Shown in pieces: positions 42,404 through 51,989 of a stretch of 64,000 bases of DNA. The position numbers were made by a program, and so were the translations under genes. This stretch comes from an uncultured archaeon (GTDB taxonomy: Archaea; Halobacteriota; Methanosarcinia; Methanosarcinales; Methanoperedenaceae), in assembly GCA_902386205.1 (NCBI GenBank), contig CABMIH010000009.1:1-64000 (forward strand), in the 5' to 3' direction. The number at the start of each line of letters is the position of its first letter. Positions within the stretch are counted from its first letter, which is position 1. The notes beneath the pieces were generated by a model that worked only from the letters and a program-made list of their open reading frames with translations, was not told where the DNA came from and did not search any database.

Positions 42404-43492
42404 TTATACCTTAAAAGGATTCCCGGAGCGCAGGTACGAATCCATACACAATTTTGACATCTTGATTGAAGTATTTGAATATATTTTACTTGCGTTCTTT
42501 ACAGGGTCCATGATCTCTTTCAGGGGGCTGATCATAGGCATTCCTTCAAAGAAGTCTTCAAAAGCCCTCTCATGCATTTTTACCCAGAGATTAAAAAATT
42601 CCTTATAAGCCTCAGGGTCTGTGGTCAGCTTTGAGTTATCTTTTAATTTTTCTGATATTTTTTCAAGAGCTGCTATCCAGGATTTATACAGGTTAAGGCA
42701 GATGTTGGTGCTCTCTAAGAAATTTTCGAATGCTTCCTTTGAAGGCTTCATGGAATTGCTGTCAAACAACTTGCCATATGTCTCCTGGTATGTGTGCATC
42801 CATATGTTATAAAATTCCTTGTAGGTCTCCGGGGTTCCCTCGCCTTTTGAGATCTTTGCTACGTTCCCGGAAAGCTTCTGCATGGCTTCTACCCATGGGT
42901 CATATAGCCTGGTGTATGAATCCTTCCAGAGTTTTGACATTTTCACAAAACTATCAGTGTAAAAATCCGGAATACCTGTGTAATTTTCAAAAGTCTCTTT
43001 ATGATATCTGATGGCTGGCAGATCAAGTAATTGTTCTGATATTTTTTCGTAGGTCTTCATCCACATATCATGGATTTCTTTGTATTTTGCAGGATCTGCT
43101 CCGTTGGTAAGCACCTCTGTAGTCTTGCGTGTATTCTCTTCGAACTCATCCATCCACGATTTGTATATCTTTTTTGATTCATCGGCGCTTTTTAAGAAAT
43201 TCTCAAGAGTTTCTTTGGGAGCCGGTGTTGAAACTGGATAAAACCTTCCAAATGAATTCTGGTATGTTTTCATCCATTCATCGTAAAAGTCCTTGTATTT
43301 TTTCGGGACTGCATTTGCCGAAAGGTCAGCCATCTTCTGGGATACGTCCATAAATTCAATCCAGGGCTTGTACAGTTTCAAGTAGGATTCATCCCACATT
43401 TTCGATACCCCGACATAACTGTCGGCCCAGGTTTTGAAAATATCCCGGTTCTCGTCGAGCGTTTCACCTTTATCATCATGTTTCTTGGTCAT
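42404..43492 (-). CDS. PhaE-like protein with internal duplication
   Basis: The 362-residue helical protein is the first gene of the PHA operon. It has four copies of a WMxTY motif: YKDFYDEWMKTY (66), YKEIHDMWMKTY (137), YKEFYNIWMHTY (224) and YKEFFNLWVKMH (296). A second motif, MWDESYLKLYKPWIEFM (32) and LWKDSYTRLYDPWVEAM (188), shows that residues 29-184 and 185-344 are a tandem duplication, with a third unit begun at the end. PhaE shares the YNIWIETY motif. Likely roles are a second PhaC activator, a phasin or a granule scaffold. It has no signal peptide or membrane segment. TATA-like ctatatata lies near 43525, and GAGGG precedes the ATG. Confidence 0.75.
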   Translation of the reverse strand: MTKKHDDKGETLDENRDIFKTWADSYVGVSKMWDESYLKLYKPWIEFMDVSQKMADLSANAVPKKYKDFYDEWMKTYQNSFGRFYPVSTPAPKETLENFLKSADESKKIYKSWMDEFEENTRKTTEVLTNGADPAKYKEIHDMWMKTYEKISEQLLDLPAIRYHKETFENYTGIPDFYTDSFVKMSKLWKDSYTRLYDPWVEAMQKLSGNVAKISKGEGTPETYKEFYNIWMHTYQETYGKLFDSNSMKPSKEAFENFLESTNICLNLYKSWIAALEKISEKLKDNSKLTTDPEAYKEFFNLWVKMHERAFEDFFEGMPMISPLKEIMDPVKNASKIYSNTSIKMSKLCMDSYLRSGNPFKV

Positions 43493-43612
43493 AATAAACC
43501 CTCATCATGGTAATACTTATTATCGTATATATAGTTTTCGGATTTCAGCGTGAACTGCACAAAAAAGAGACCATAAACTTTAACTAACATCAAATCAAAC
43601 ACAGAAGGCTTT

Positions 43613-44938
43613 ATGGTACTCGATAAACTGGGCGATTCCCTCCAGGGGGCATTAAAGAAACTTGTAGGAGCTGGCAGGATTGATGAAAAGGTAGTGGACG
43701 AAGCTGTAAAGGACATCCAGCGCGCCATGCTGCAGGCTGATGTGAACGTCAAACTCGTGATGACGTTATCACAGAAGATAAAGCAGCGTTCGCTCAAGGA
43801 AGAACCTCCGGTCGGCATGAACCCGAGAGAACATATCCTCAGGGTCGTGTACCAGGAACTTATCGGCATCCTCGGGAAAAGCGCAAATGTCAGGCTTGCG
43901 CCCCAGACAATAATGATGGTGGGGCTCCAGGGGAGCGGTAAAACCACCACGACGGCAAAGCTTGCGCGTTATTTCCAGAGGAAAGGATTAAAGACCGCGG
44001 TCATCTGTGCAGATACGTTCAGGCCAGGGGCATATGACCAGTTAAAAACCCTGTGCGAGAGGAACGGGATCTTCTTCTACGGCGAGAAGGATGTGAAGGA
44101 CGCGGTCGCCATCACGCAGCGGGGACTTCCAGCCATCGAAAAATATGATGTGAAGATAATAGATACTGCGGGAAGGCATGCTCTTGAGAAAGACCTGATA
44201 AAAGAAATGGAGGATATTCACAAGGTCGCAAAACCCGATCACAAGCTTCTTGTTATCGATGCTGCGATGGGCCAGCAGGCAAGCGAGCAGGCAAGGGCAT
44301 TCAATAATTCCATTGGGATAACCGGAGTTGTCATAACAAAACTCGACGGCACGGCAAAAGGAGGCGGCGCTCTTTCTGCGGTCTCAGAGACTGACTCTGC
44401 TATCGCCTTCATCGGAGTGGGCGAGACCCCGGATGACCTTGAGAAATTCGAGGCCGACAGGTTCATTTCCCGGCTCCTTGGTATGGGGGATATCAAATCC
44501 CTTGTAGAGAAGGCCGAAGAGTCGCTGAAAGAGGATGACATAGACATGGAAGCCATGCTCAGCGGGAAATTCACGTTGAAAGATATGTACAAGCAGCTTG
44601 AAGCCATGAACAAGCTTGGGCCTCTCAAGCAGGTTATGCAGATGCTTCCTATGGGGAAACTCGGGATGAACGTCAGCGATGACATGTACAGCGTTACACA
44701 GGAAAAATTGGGCAAATACAAGGTCATAATGGACTCGATGACAGATAAGGAACTTGAAGATCCGAAACACATCAACAGTTCAAGGATCATAAGGATTTCG
44801 CGGGGTTCGGGGACCAAATATGACGAGGTACGTGAGCTTCTGAAATACCATAAAACGATGCAAAAAACAATAAAAGGTCTAAAAGGCGGGAAATTCAACC
44901 TGCAAAAAATGATGAAGAAATTCGGAATGGGAGTATAA
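43613..44938 (+). CDS. srp54: signal recognition particle GTPase SRP54
   Basis: SRP54 binds signal peptides at the ribosome and 7S RNA. The 441-residue protein has the N helical domain, G motifs [27 protein letters not shown] and [14 protein letters not shown], and the Met-rich M domain ([20 protein letters not shown] onwards). It is divergent from the PHA operon across a 120-base promoter region. Length is normal for archaea. 7S RNA was not found here. Confidence 0.94.
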   Translation: MVLDKLGDSLQGALKKLVGAGRIDEKVVDEAVKDIQRAMLQADVNVKLVMTLSQKIKQRSLKEEPPVGMNPREHILRVVYQELIGILGKSANVRLAPQTIMMVGLQGSGKTTTTAKLARYFQRKGLKTAVICADTFRPGAYDQLKTLCERNGIFFYGEKDVKDAVAITQRGLPAIEKYDVKIIDTAGRHALEKDLIKEMEDIHKVAKPDHKLLVIDAAMGQQASEQARAFNNSIGITGVVITKLDGTAKGGGALSAVSETDSAIAFIGVGETPDDLEKFEADRFISRLLGMGDIKSLVEKAEESLKEDDIDMEAMLSGKFTLKDMYKQLEAMNKLGPLKQVMQMLPMGKLGMNVSDDMYSVTQEKLGKYKVIMDSMTDKELEDPKHINSSRIIRISRGSGTKYDEVRELLKYHKTMQKTIKGLKGGKFNLQKMMKKFGMGV

Positions 44939-45000
44939 AGTTATATAGTTAAACAACAATTAAAATAGTGAGCCGCAATTTCGAAGGAGGCTTCAAATAT

Positions 45001-46200
45001 ATGGTCACAGATCTGAAAGAATTTGCAAAGACTGCAAAACCATCTGTTGCTGTTGTCGGGCTGGGTGGTGCTGGTTGCAATATAACGACATGGATCGCTG
45101 AGAAAGGAATGTCTGGCGGCAGGATAATTGCTGCCAATACCGATGTGAATCATCTTTACATACAGAAAGCGGACAAAGTGATCCTGCTTGGAGAAAAACT
45201 CTGCAAAGGTCATGGTTGCGGAGGATTCCCTGAAATGGGGGGCCAGGCTGCAAGGGAAAATATCGTAGAATTAAAAACTGAACTTGAAGGTGCGAATCTT
45301 GTATTCCTTGTGGCCGGATTGGGCGGAGGAACAGGAACGGGCGCCATGCCTGTTGTTGCAGAGCTCACACGCGAGATGGGGGCTCTTACAATCGGATGCG
45401 TGACAATCCCGTTCACAATAGAAATGGCAAGAAGGGAGAAAGCCAGGGAAGCGATAAACCTGCTTGCCTCTTCATGCGATTCAGTAGTAATTATTGATAA
45501 CACGAAATTAAGGGAAGTTGCTGGTAATCTCCCATTAAAAGAAGCCCTCAATGTTGCGAACGCGCTTGTTGGAGCATTCGTTAAGAACCTGACTGACACA
45601 ATAACCCAGCCAAGTCTTGTTAATCTGGACTATGCTGACCTTCGCGCAGTAATGGAACGCGGCGGGATATCATCAATCGGAATCGGTGAAAGCGATGGCA
45701 ATGATAGGGTCGAGAAGGCAGTTGCACAGGATATCAGAACCCCGCTGCTTGATGTCACGGATATTTCCTCAAGCTATGGCGTCCTTGTACATATCGTAGG
45801 AGCCGAGGACCTGACACTTGAAGAAGTGGCGGTAGCAGGCGAACTGATAATGGACAAAGTCCCGAACACAAAGAGGATCATCTGGGGCGCAAAGGTGGAT
45901 AACAACCTCACCGGGGCGGTCCGCGTTATGGCAGTATTGACAGGTGTTGAGAGCCCGTTCGTATCAGGTGCCGAACCCCGGAAAGTAAAGGTGGAAGAAA
46001 AACCTGTTGAAGAACCGGTACCCGAACCTGTGATCGAAAAGCCAAAAGTTGAAGCCCCGAAGCCAAAACCAATCGTTCGGATTACACCAAAACCTGAAGT
46101 CGTGAAAGAAGAAGAAAAGGGCAGCGGCGCCTATATCTGGATAGCAATAATCATCGTAATAGTAGCGATTGTTCTCTGGTATCTTACACAGACGGGATAA
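45001..46200 (+). CDS. ftsZ: FtsZ-family GTPase with C-terminal transmembrane anchor
   Basis: The GTPase part (residues 1-310) has GLGGAGCNITTWIAEK, the tubulin signature GLGGGTGTGAMPVVAEL and the T7-like loop NLDYADLRAVM, so it can bind and probably hydrolyse GTP in filaments. After it comes a linker of about 55 residues rich in Pro, Glu, Lys and Val, then a hydrophobic helix (AYIWIAIIIVIVAIVLWYL) that ends the protein. Normal FtsZ ends in a short peptide for FtsA, ZipA or SepF; here the polymer appears tied directly to the membrane. ATG 45001 is preferred, as AAGGAGG lies 10 bases ahead. The protein is 399 residues, with an attenuator-like hairpin after it. Confidence 0.85.
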   Translation: MVTDLKEFAKTAKPSVAVVGLGGAGCNITTWIAEKGMSGGRIIAANTDVNHLYIQKADKVILLGEKLCKGHGCGGFPEMGGQAARENIVELKTELEGANLVFLVAGLGGGTGTGAMPVVAELTREMGALTIGCVTIPFTIEMARREKAREAINLLASSCDSVVIIDNTKLREVAGNLPLKEALNVANALVGAFVKNLTDTITQPSLVNLDYADLRAVMERGGISSIGIGESDGNDRVEKAVAQDIRTPLLDVTDISSSYGVLVHIVGAEDLTLEEVAVAGELIMDKVPNTKRIIWGAKVDNNLTGAVRVMAVLTGVESPFVSGAEPRKVKVEEKPVEEPVPEPVIEKPKVEAPKPKPIVRITPKPEVVKEEEKGSGAYIWIAIIIVIVAIVLWYLTQTG

Positions 46201-46208
46201 GGTCGGTG

Positions 46209-46234
46209 TTCCGGTAAAAACCGGAAACTTTTTT
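46209..46234 (+). terminator. hairpin plus T-run terminator after ftsZ
   Basis: TTCCGGT (46209-46215) pairs with ACCGGAA (46220-46226) over an A4 loop, and a run of T (46229-46234) follows. It separates the ftsZ transcript from ileS. Confidence 0.7.
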
Positions 46235-46316
46235 CATTTCTATTTCTTCTTTTCCAAACCATAAGTTTTAATTGCTTTATCGCATTACTACCCTCCATTC
46301 TTTGGAGATTATTTTT

Positions 46317-49300
46317 ATGTTAAAAGAGGCTTCCCAGTACGACGCAAAACTCATAGAGCAAAAAGTCCAGAAATCATGGGATGAAATGGATACTTATTCC
46401 CGTGTGAGGGAACTCAGGAAAAACGGAAAGAAGTTCTTTTTTGTGGACGGCCCCCCATATACCACGGGCAGGATACATCTTGGTACTGCATGGAACAAGA
46501 TAATCAAGGATTCTATCCTCCGGTACAAGTCCATGAACGGTTTTCACGTCCTTGACAGGGCAGGATGGGATATGCACGGCCTCCCCATCGAGGTTAAGGT
46601 CGAAGGTGTTCTTGGTTTTAAATCAAAAAAAGACATTGAGAAATACGGAGTTGGAAATTTCGTAGCAAAGTGCAAGGAATTCGCCCTCACGCACAGGGAT
46701 GAGATGACGTTGCAGTTCCAGAACCTTGGCATCTGGCTTAATTGGAAAGACCCCTACATGACCCTGAGGGACGAATACATAGAAGCGGCCTGGTGGACAT
46801 TGAAACAGGCGCATGAGAAAAAGCTTCTTGAAAAAGGCCGCAGGGTAGTGAACTGGTGCCCCAGATGCGAAACCGCCATAGCCGACTCAGAGGTGGAATA
46901 CTGGGACGAGACCGACCCTTCAGTGTATATAAAATTCCCGCTAAAGGATGAGGAAAATACATTCATAGTGATATGGACTACCACACCGTGGACCATCCCT
47001 GCAAATATAGCGGTTGCCGTCCATCCTTCTTTTGAGTATGTAAAAGTCAGGGTAGTGAAAGACGGGAAGGAAGAAATACTGATAATGGCAGCACAGCTTA
47101 TGCAAAATGTCCTGAAACAGGGAAGGTACAAGGACTATGAGGTTCTTGAAACTGTGCTGGGGGAAGATATCAAGATCGAATACCTTCATCCGCTTGACTC
47201 TAAAGTGCCACTGCAAAAGACTTTTAAGCATAACGTTTACATGGCTGATTTTGTCACGGCCGAGAACACGGGATGCGTTCACATAGCTCCCGGTCACGGC
47301 ATCGATGACTTTGAACTCGGGGCAAAGCACGGCCTTCCGATATTCTGCCCCGTGGGTCCCGACGGCAGATATACCGACGAGGCCGGGGAATATAGAGGGA
47401 TGCACGTAAAGGAGGCAAATAAAGTCGTTCTTGATGACCTGACAGATAAGAACCTGCTCCTTGCAAGCGGCAGCATCTCTCACAGGTACGGGCATTGCTG
47501 GAGATGCAAGACCCCGATCATTTATCTGGCCACAGAGCAGTGGTTCCTGCGGGTGACAGACCTCAAGGAAAAAATGCTTGGCGAGGTACAAAAAATAAAA
47601 TGGTATCCCGAGTGGGCAGGTTCAGCGCGGTTTGCCGACTGGATTGCGGGTTCGCGCGACTGGTGCATATCACGCCAGAGGTACTGGGGTATCCCCATCC
47701 CGGTATGGATATGTGATTCCTGCGGCGAGGCTGAGGCGATAGGGACAAAACACGAACTTGAGAAGCGCTCAGGTGTACCGCAACTCCCTGACCTTCACAG
47801 GCCGAACGTGGATAACATCCATATCAAGTGTAAATGCGGGGGAAGGATGACCCGTGTCCCGGATGTTTTTGACGTGTGGTTTGACTCGGCGGTCGCATCG
47901 TGGGCAACTCTCAATTTCCCGCATGAAGAGAAAGCATTTGATGAATGGTGGCCTGCGGATTTTATCACGGAAGGCCACGACCAGACGCGCGGCTGGTTCT
48001 ATTCACAGCTTGGCGCAAGCATGATAGCATTCGGGAAAGCGCCCTACAGGAGCGTACTGATGCACGGTTTCACCCTTGACACAGAAGGCAAGAAGATGTC
48101 AAAGAGCCTTGGCAATGTGGTCTCACCTGAAGCTGTTGTGGAAAAGTACGGCGCAGAATCGCTTCGCTTATACGTCCTTTCCCAGAATGCGCCCTGGGAA
48201 GACCTTAAATTCAGCTGGGACGAGGTGGGCAACGTGCACAGGATGCTGAATATCCTCTGGAATGTTTACCGCTTCCCGCTGCCGTATATGATCCTTGATA
48301 ACTTCAACCCGCTTGAGATGAAAGGAACCCCGGAAGGATTACGCCCTGAGGACAGGTGGATACTCTCAAGAGTGCAGTCTTTGATAAAAAAGGTAGATGC
48401 TGCCATGTCTGAGTACAACCTGCACAAAGCCACGCGCCCGATCTCGGAGTTCATACTCGAAGACCTCTCCCGGTGGTATATCCAGCTCATACGTCCGCGC
48501 ACATGGCGCGAAGCCAACGACCCGGACAAGCTGGCGGCATATTATACCCTGTACGAGGTTCTTGTCAGTTTAACAAACCTTATAGCGCCTTTTGCGCCCC
48601 ATATCTCAGAGGAGATGTACCAGAACCTTGTGCGTAATGTCGATCCTGATGCACCCGCAAGCGTTCACCTGTGCGACCGGGTCAAGGCGAAAGAAGAGTT
48701 CATCGATACCGATCTTGAAACCAGGATGGATATAATCCGTGAGATCGTTGAAGCCTCATCCAATGCAAGGCAGAAATTGAAGCGCAAACTGCGATGGCCT
48801 GTGAAAAGGATAGTTGTGGCCCCGAAGAAAGATGAAGTTGCTGCCGCAGTAAAGAGTCTTGGATCCGTATTAAAAGAGCAGACAAACTCCAAGGAAATAG
48901 TGTTACTTGGAACAGGCGGGACATGGGATGAGCTTGGAGTTGAAGTGATGCCGAACCATGCGGCGCTTGGCCCTGCCTTCAAGAAAGAGGCCGGGAAAGT
49001 GATCGCAGAGTTAAAGATAGCAGACGGCAGGGCGATCAAGAAAGCCATTATGGAAGCCGGCAGTTTTGAACTCAAAGCCGGTACAATCACGAAAGACATG
49101 GTAAGTTTCAAGGATTTAATTCCGGCATCGATTGCAAGCGCAGGATTTTCGGCAGGCGAGGTGTATGTGGATACCGAACTCACACGTGAGATCGAATCCG
49201 AAGGCTATGCCCGCGAGGTCATAAGAAGAATCCAGGATATGAGAAAGGAACTTGACCTGGCCGTGGAAGAAGAGATCGATGCATTCGTGGATATCAAGGA

Positions 49301-49463
49301 TAAGAGGGTCATGGAGCTTGTGGAAGAAATGAAAGACTTCATCGCCGGGGAAATAAGGGCAAGATCGCTTGTGATCGGTTCTGGCGTTGAGATGGAAGGC
49401 GACCTTGTCAAGGATTGGGATGTCGAGGATGTCGGGATGAAAATGGCGGTGTCGAGGAAATAG
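46317..49463 (+). CDS. ileS: isoleucyl-tRNA synthetase
   Basis: The 1048-residue class I synthetase has [15 protein letters not shown] as its HIGH motif and KKMSKSLGN as KMSKS. Zinc-like Cys sets occur (CPRCETA, CWRCKTP, CDSCGEA, CKCGGRM), and an editing domain contains [15 protein letters not shown]. The long C-terminal part is of the archaeal/eukaryal type. The start at 46317 has GGAG ahead; an in-frame ATG 15 codons earlier lacks one. It follows ftsZ after a terminator. Confidence 0.93.
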   Translation: MLKEASQYDAKLIEQKVQKSWDEMDTYSRVRELRKNGKKFFFVDGPPYTTGRIHLGTAWNKIIKDSILRYKSMNGFHVLDRAGWDMHGLPIEVKVEGVLGFKSKKDIEKYGVGNFVAKCKEFALTHRDEMTLQFQNLGIWLNWKDPYMTLRDEYIEAAWWTLKQAHEKKLLEKGRRVVNWCPRCETAIADSEVEYWDETDPSVYIKFPLKDEENTFIVIWTTTPWTIPANIAVAVHPSFEYVKVRVVKDGKEEILIMAAQLMQNVLKQGRYKDYEVLETVLGEDIKIEYLHPLDSKVPLQKTFKHNVYMADFVTAENTGCVHIAPGHGIDDFELGAKHGLPIFCPVGPDGRYTDEAGEYRGMHVKEANKVVLDDLTDKNLLLASGSISHRYGHCWRCKTPIIYLATEQWFLRVTDLKEKMLGEVQKIKWYPEWAGSARFADWIAGSRDWCISRQRYWGIPIPVWICDSCGEAEAIGTKHELEKRSGVPQLPDLHRPNVDNIHIKCKCGGRMTRVPDVFDVWFDSAVASWATLNFPHEEKAFDEWWPADFITEGHDQTRGWFYSQLGASMIAFGKAPYRSVLMHGFTLDTEGKKMSKSLGNVVSPEAVVEKYGAESLRLYVLSQNAPWEDLKFSWDEVGNVHRMLNILWNVYRFPLPYMILDNFNPLEMKGTPEGLRPEDRWILSRVQSLIKKVDAAMSEYNLHKATRPISEFILEDLSRWYIQLIRPRTWREANDPDKLAAYYTLYEVLVSLTNLIAPFAPHISEEMYQNLVRNVDPDAPASVHLCDRVKAKEEFIDTDLETRMDIIREIVEASSNARQKLKRKLRWPVKRIVVAPKKDEVAAAVKSLGSVLKEQTNSKEIVLLGTGGTWDELGVEVMPNHAALGPAFKKEAGKVIAELKIADGRAIKKAIMEAGSFELKAGTITKDMVSFKDLIPASIASAGFSAGEVYVDTELTREIESEGYAREVIRRIQDMRKELDLAVEEEIDAFVDIKDKRVMELVEEMKDFIAGEIRARSLVIGSGVEMEGDLVKDWDVEDVGMKMAVSRK

Positions 49464-49473
49464 TTGTACCTCT

Positions 49474-50556
49474 TCACTCCTGCTGTTTTAAAATCTCAAT
49501 TCTTCTAACTTCCGCGCTCGCCCTGTATGCCGCCACTATTGCGCCAAGCAGTATCGGAGCTATGAAGAAGCCGGCAATCCCCCCAACCAGCGCGCCTCCC
49601 AGGAACGCTATTATGATCAGCATCGGGTGTATGTTCGAGCGGGTGTTTATGAGATACGGCCTGATAAAGAGATCGGGAATGATAATAAACGCAATCAGTG
49701 AGACCCCGATAAAAATAAACGCGCTTTCACTTCCCATTTCATAATACCTGTAAATCGCAAGAGGTACTATGACCATCCAGGCGGTGAACATGGGAACAAA
49801 AGCAACAATGAGCATGAGAGCGGAAAGTGCAAGGACGCTTGGGAAGCCAAATGCCCAGAAAATTACGAGTGAAAGGATCCCGACCGCGATCGCACTGTAT
49901 GTATTTCCTATAAATAAAGCAGATAATATGCCATCAAAATGTTTTACGAATTTTTGAGAGAATACCTCGATATCTTCAGGAATAATATCTATTACTTTAT
50001 CAACAAGGCGGCCGCCATCGACCAGGAGGTAGAAACAAACTATCACGGCAAGAAGGATATTTATTATGAACATCGTAAAAGTCATTATAAAATTCTTGCC
50101 AATTTCAATAAGGGGCAATTGCTTCATGAAAGGTAGAAGATACAGGGTGAAATTCAATATGATATCTTTTATCTTTTCCCCGGCAAAATCAGGGAGATTC
50201 AGCGTTTCCAGCAGTGCCAGTAAGGTACTCACCACATATTCCTGGTTTTTTGCAGCCCATAGAATAAAATTGAATATTTCAATAACACCCAGCCCGATTA
50301 TCAGGAAAATCGGAAAAACGATAGCAAATGTTGCAAGGTATGCAGATGGTTTTGGGCTGAACCGGTCGATAAAACGTTTCAGGGGTCTTGCGACGTAGGC
50401 CAGCACAATTCCCATGATTATGCCGTCAAGGAGAGGGAGCAGGATAGCTATGAAAGCTGCAGCGATAATCAGTACTATGATCGCCAGCACGATCTTCCAT
50501 TTGTATTTTATTAAGACTGATAATCCATCCGTGGATTGGGAATCGGACATTGACAC
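49474..50556 (-). CDS. AI-2E family membrane transporter
   Basis: The 360-residue protein has about eight helices and the pattern of the PerM/AI-2E exporter family, such as PLLDGIIMGIVLAYVARPLK near the N-terminus and LVDGGRLVDKVIDIIP in the middle. The C-terminal AFLGGALVGGIAGFFIAPIL is the family hallmark. Members export small molecules or Na+/H+; the substrate here cannot be told. It lies 32 bases after the SdhC-like gene on the same strand and converges on ileS. Confidence 0.85.
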   Translation of the reverse strand: MSMSDSQSTDGLSVLIKYKWKIVLAIIVLIIAAAFIAILLPLLDGIIMGIVLAYVARPLKRFIDRFSPKPSAYLATFAIVFPIFLIIGLGVIEIFNFILWAAKNQEYVVSTLLALLETLNLPDFAGEKIKDIILNFTLYLLPFMKQLPLIEIGKNFIMTFTMFIINILLAVIVCFYLLVDGGRLVDKVIDIIPEDIEVFSQKFVKHFDGILSALFIGNTYSAIAVGILSLVIFWAFGFPSVLALSALMLIVAFVPMFTAWMVIVPLAIYRYYEMGSESAFIFIGVSLIAFIIIPDLFIRPYLINTRSNIHPMLIIIAFLGGALVGGIAGFFIAPILLGAIVAAYRASAEVRRIEILKQQE

Positions 50557-50588
50557 ACATAATGTTTTAAGAGAATATATATTAATTG

Positions 50589-50909
50589 TCAGGAAAAACG
50601 GCTGTAATATGAAAAAATAATCACAACCCCCCCGAATATCATAAGCGCCCAGAATAAGACCTTCTGCGCTCTTTCGCTTATACCGAAATCGACAGCAAAT
50701 ACGCGAAAGCCATTAAGCGCATGGGGAACTGCAAGCAAAAGAAGGATGAAGAATGCAAGGGGGGCGGGGAAAAATAAAAAATCAAACGGCGTGCTTATCC
50801 CGTGCGCCCACCCGACGTGCAGGAACAAGTAGAATACCAGCAGGAATCCCGTGACGCGCTGGAGCAGCCAGGCCCACATCCCTGTCCCGTAAGCTCTTTC
50901 TTTTTCCAT
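50589..50909 (-). CDS. sdhC: succinate dehydrogenase/fumarate reductase cytochrome b-like subunit (SdhC)
   Basis: The 106-residue membrane protein has three helices. It has the SdhC sequence LLQRVTGFLLVFYLFLHVGW with the conserved Arg and Thr and a haem-ligand type His, and the later PHALNGFRVFAVDFG that matches the second His region. It would anchor the iron-sulphur and flavin subunits to the membrane and pass electrons to menaquinone or methanophenazine. sdhB lies 250 bases upstream, but sdhA and sdhD are absent here. Confidence 0.8.
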   Translation of the reverse strand: MEKERAYGTGMWAWLLQRVTGFLLVFYLFLHVGWAHGISTPFDFLFFPAPLAFFILLLLAVPHALNGFRVFAVDFGISERAQKVLFWALMIFGGVVIIFSYYSRFS

Positions 50910-50912
50910 GTT

Positions 50913-50946
50913 GCCTTAATTATTGTTAAGGCTTTAAATATTTAAA
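50913..50946 (-). promoter_or_regulatory. promoter and overlapping inverted repeat of sdhC-like gene
   Basis: TTTAAATATTTAAA (50933-50946) is a symmetric TATA-like box about 27 bases ahead of the ATG at 50909. GCCTTAA (50913-50919) and TTAAGGC (50926-50932) form a perfect inverted repeat between box and start, a place where a bound repressor would block initiation. Confidence 0.5.
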
Positions 50947-51001
50947 CATAGCGACAGACGATTCGAGAATTCAATCCCTATTGCATACCAAATAGATACA
51001 T

Positions 51002-51079
51002 ATAGTGTGTAGGGTGGCAGGTTAGGGAGTGGGGGTTAGTTTTTGAAAAAAGACGTTTTTACCTGCCACTTCACACTAT
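51002..51079 (-). repeat. intergenic hairpin element, copy 2
   Basis: The outer arms ATAGTGTG (51002-51009) and CACACTAT (51072-51079) and inner arms GTGGCAGGT (51014-51022) and ACCTGCCAC (51061-51069) give a 17-bp stem with an internal loop. The 38-base loop is G-rich on the plus strand (taggg, ggggg, ttag). Read on the minus strand, it carries the same blocks in the same order as 12480-12534, plus short insertions. It stands between the sdhC-like and sdhB-like genes. Confidence 0.55.
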
Positions 51080-51161
51080 GATATATACTCAATTATTTTA
51101 TATAAAGTTAACGAAGTGAACTTTTCATGAGTTCATTTTTGCATGGAATGAAAATGGAGTT

Positions 51162-51917
51162 TTAGAATATTGCTTTAAACTTATGCTTTATAATGTTTCT
51201 CATAAAGCCGGTTATAGCATTGGTAGGCGGGACTTTTTTGGGGCAGACTTCTACGCACCTGTAAACCTCGTTGCATGCCCATACTCCGTTCTTGATATCA
51301 ACCCTCTTTAATATCGCTTCAGTGTCCGAATTGCGGGTGTCTGCATAGAAACGCCAGGCTTTTGCAAGCGCAGCGGGACCCGGGAAATCCTTATTACGCG
51401 AAACAACGGGACACGCTCCGTAGCAGATGCAGCACTGGATGCAGGCAGCGTATTTTTCGACTTTTTCAAGGTCTGCCTGCGACATCAGCATTTCGGTTTC
51501 AGTCTTTGTGCCATTTCCAATGAACCACGGCTGCATATCCCTGTAATGCTTAAAGAAGGGTTCCCAGTCCACTATAAGGTCCTTGACCACCGGGAGGTTC
51601 GGGAGCGGTTCAATGAGGATGTCATCCCCTGTTTTTAGAAGCGGCCTCACAAGAGGGCCGAATGCAGCAGGGGCCAGCACGCGCTCTCCCGCTATCTCGG
51701 AAACCTGCGTGCGGCAGGCAAGTCTCTGTTTTTTATTGATGAGCAAGGCGCACGAGCCGCACACGGCACCCCGGCATGAGTACCTGAAGGCGAGGGTGCT
51801 GTCCTGCTCGTCCTGTATCTGGAAGAGGGCTTCAAGCACTGACATGTGGGGCGTTACTTTCACTTCGAAAATGTCGAAATGCCCATCGGATCTTTTGATC
51901 TTGAATTTCATGAGCAA
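51162..51917 (-). CDS. sdhB: succinate dehydrogenase/fumarate reductase iron-sulphur subunit
   Basis: The 251-residue protein has a plant-type [2Fe-2S] domain with YSCRGAVCGSCALLINKKQR and a later Cys in LAC. A bacterial-type domain has CIQCCICYGACPV and CNEVYRCVEVCPKKVP for the [4Fe-4S] and [3Fe-4S] centres. It transfers electrons between the flavin subunit and the membrane anchor. The flavoprotein SdhA is missing from this neighbourhood, so the gene may serve a complex whose other parts are elsewhere. Length is normal. Confidence 0.9.
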   Translation of the reverse strand: MLMKFKIKRSDGHFDIFEVKVTPHMSVLEALFQIQDEQDSTLAFRYSCRGAVCGSCALLINKKQRLACRTQVSEIAGERVLAPAAFGPLVRPLLKTGDDILIEPLPNLPVVKDLIVDWEPFFKHYRDMQPWFIGNGTKTETEMLMSQADLEKVEKYAACIQCCICYGACPVVSRNKDFPGPAALAKAWRFYADTRNSDTEAILKRVDIKNGVWACNEVYRCVEVCPKKVPPTNAITGFMRNIIKHKFKAIF

Positions 51918-51989
51918 GTGAATATTTTCTTTTCGGGATTATATAGGTATTGAAAAATCAAAAAATTAATATAAGTTGACTATAATTAT

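Noticed and set aside
44239-44898. 219-codon minus-strand frame within srp54
   Set aside because: Shadow of a well-supported GTPase gene.
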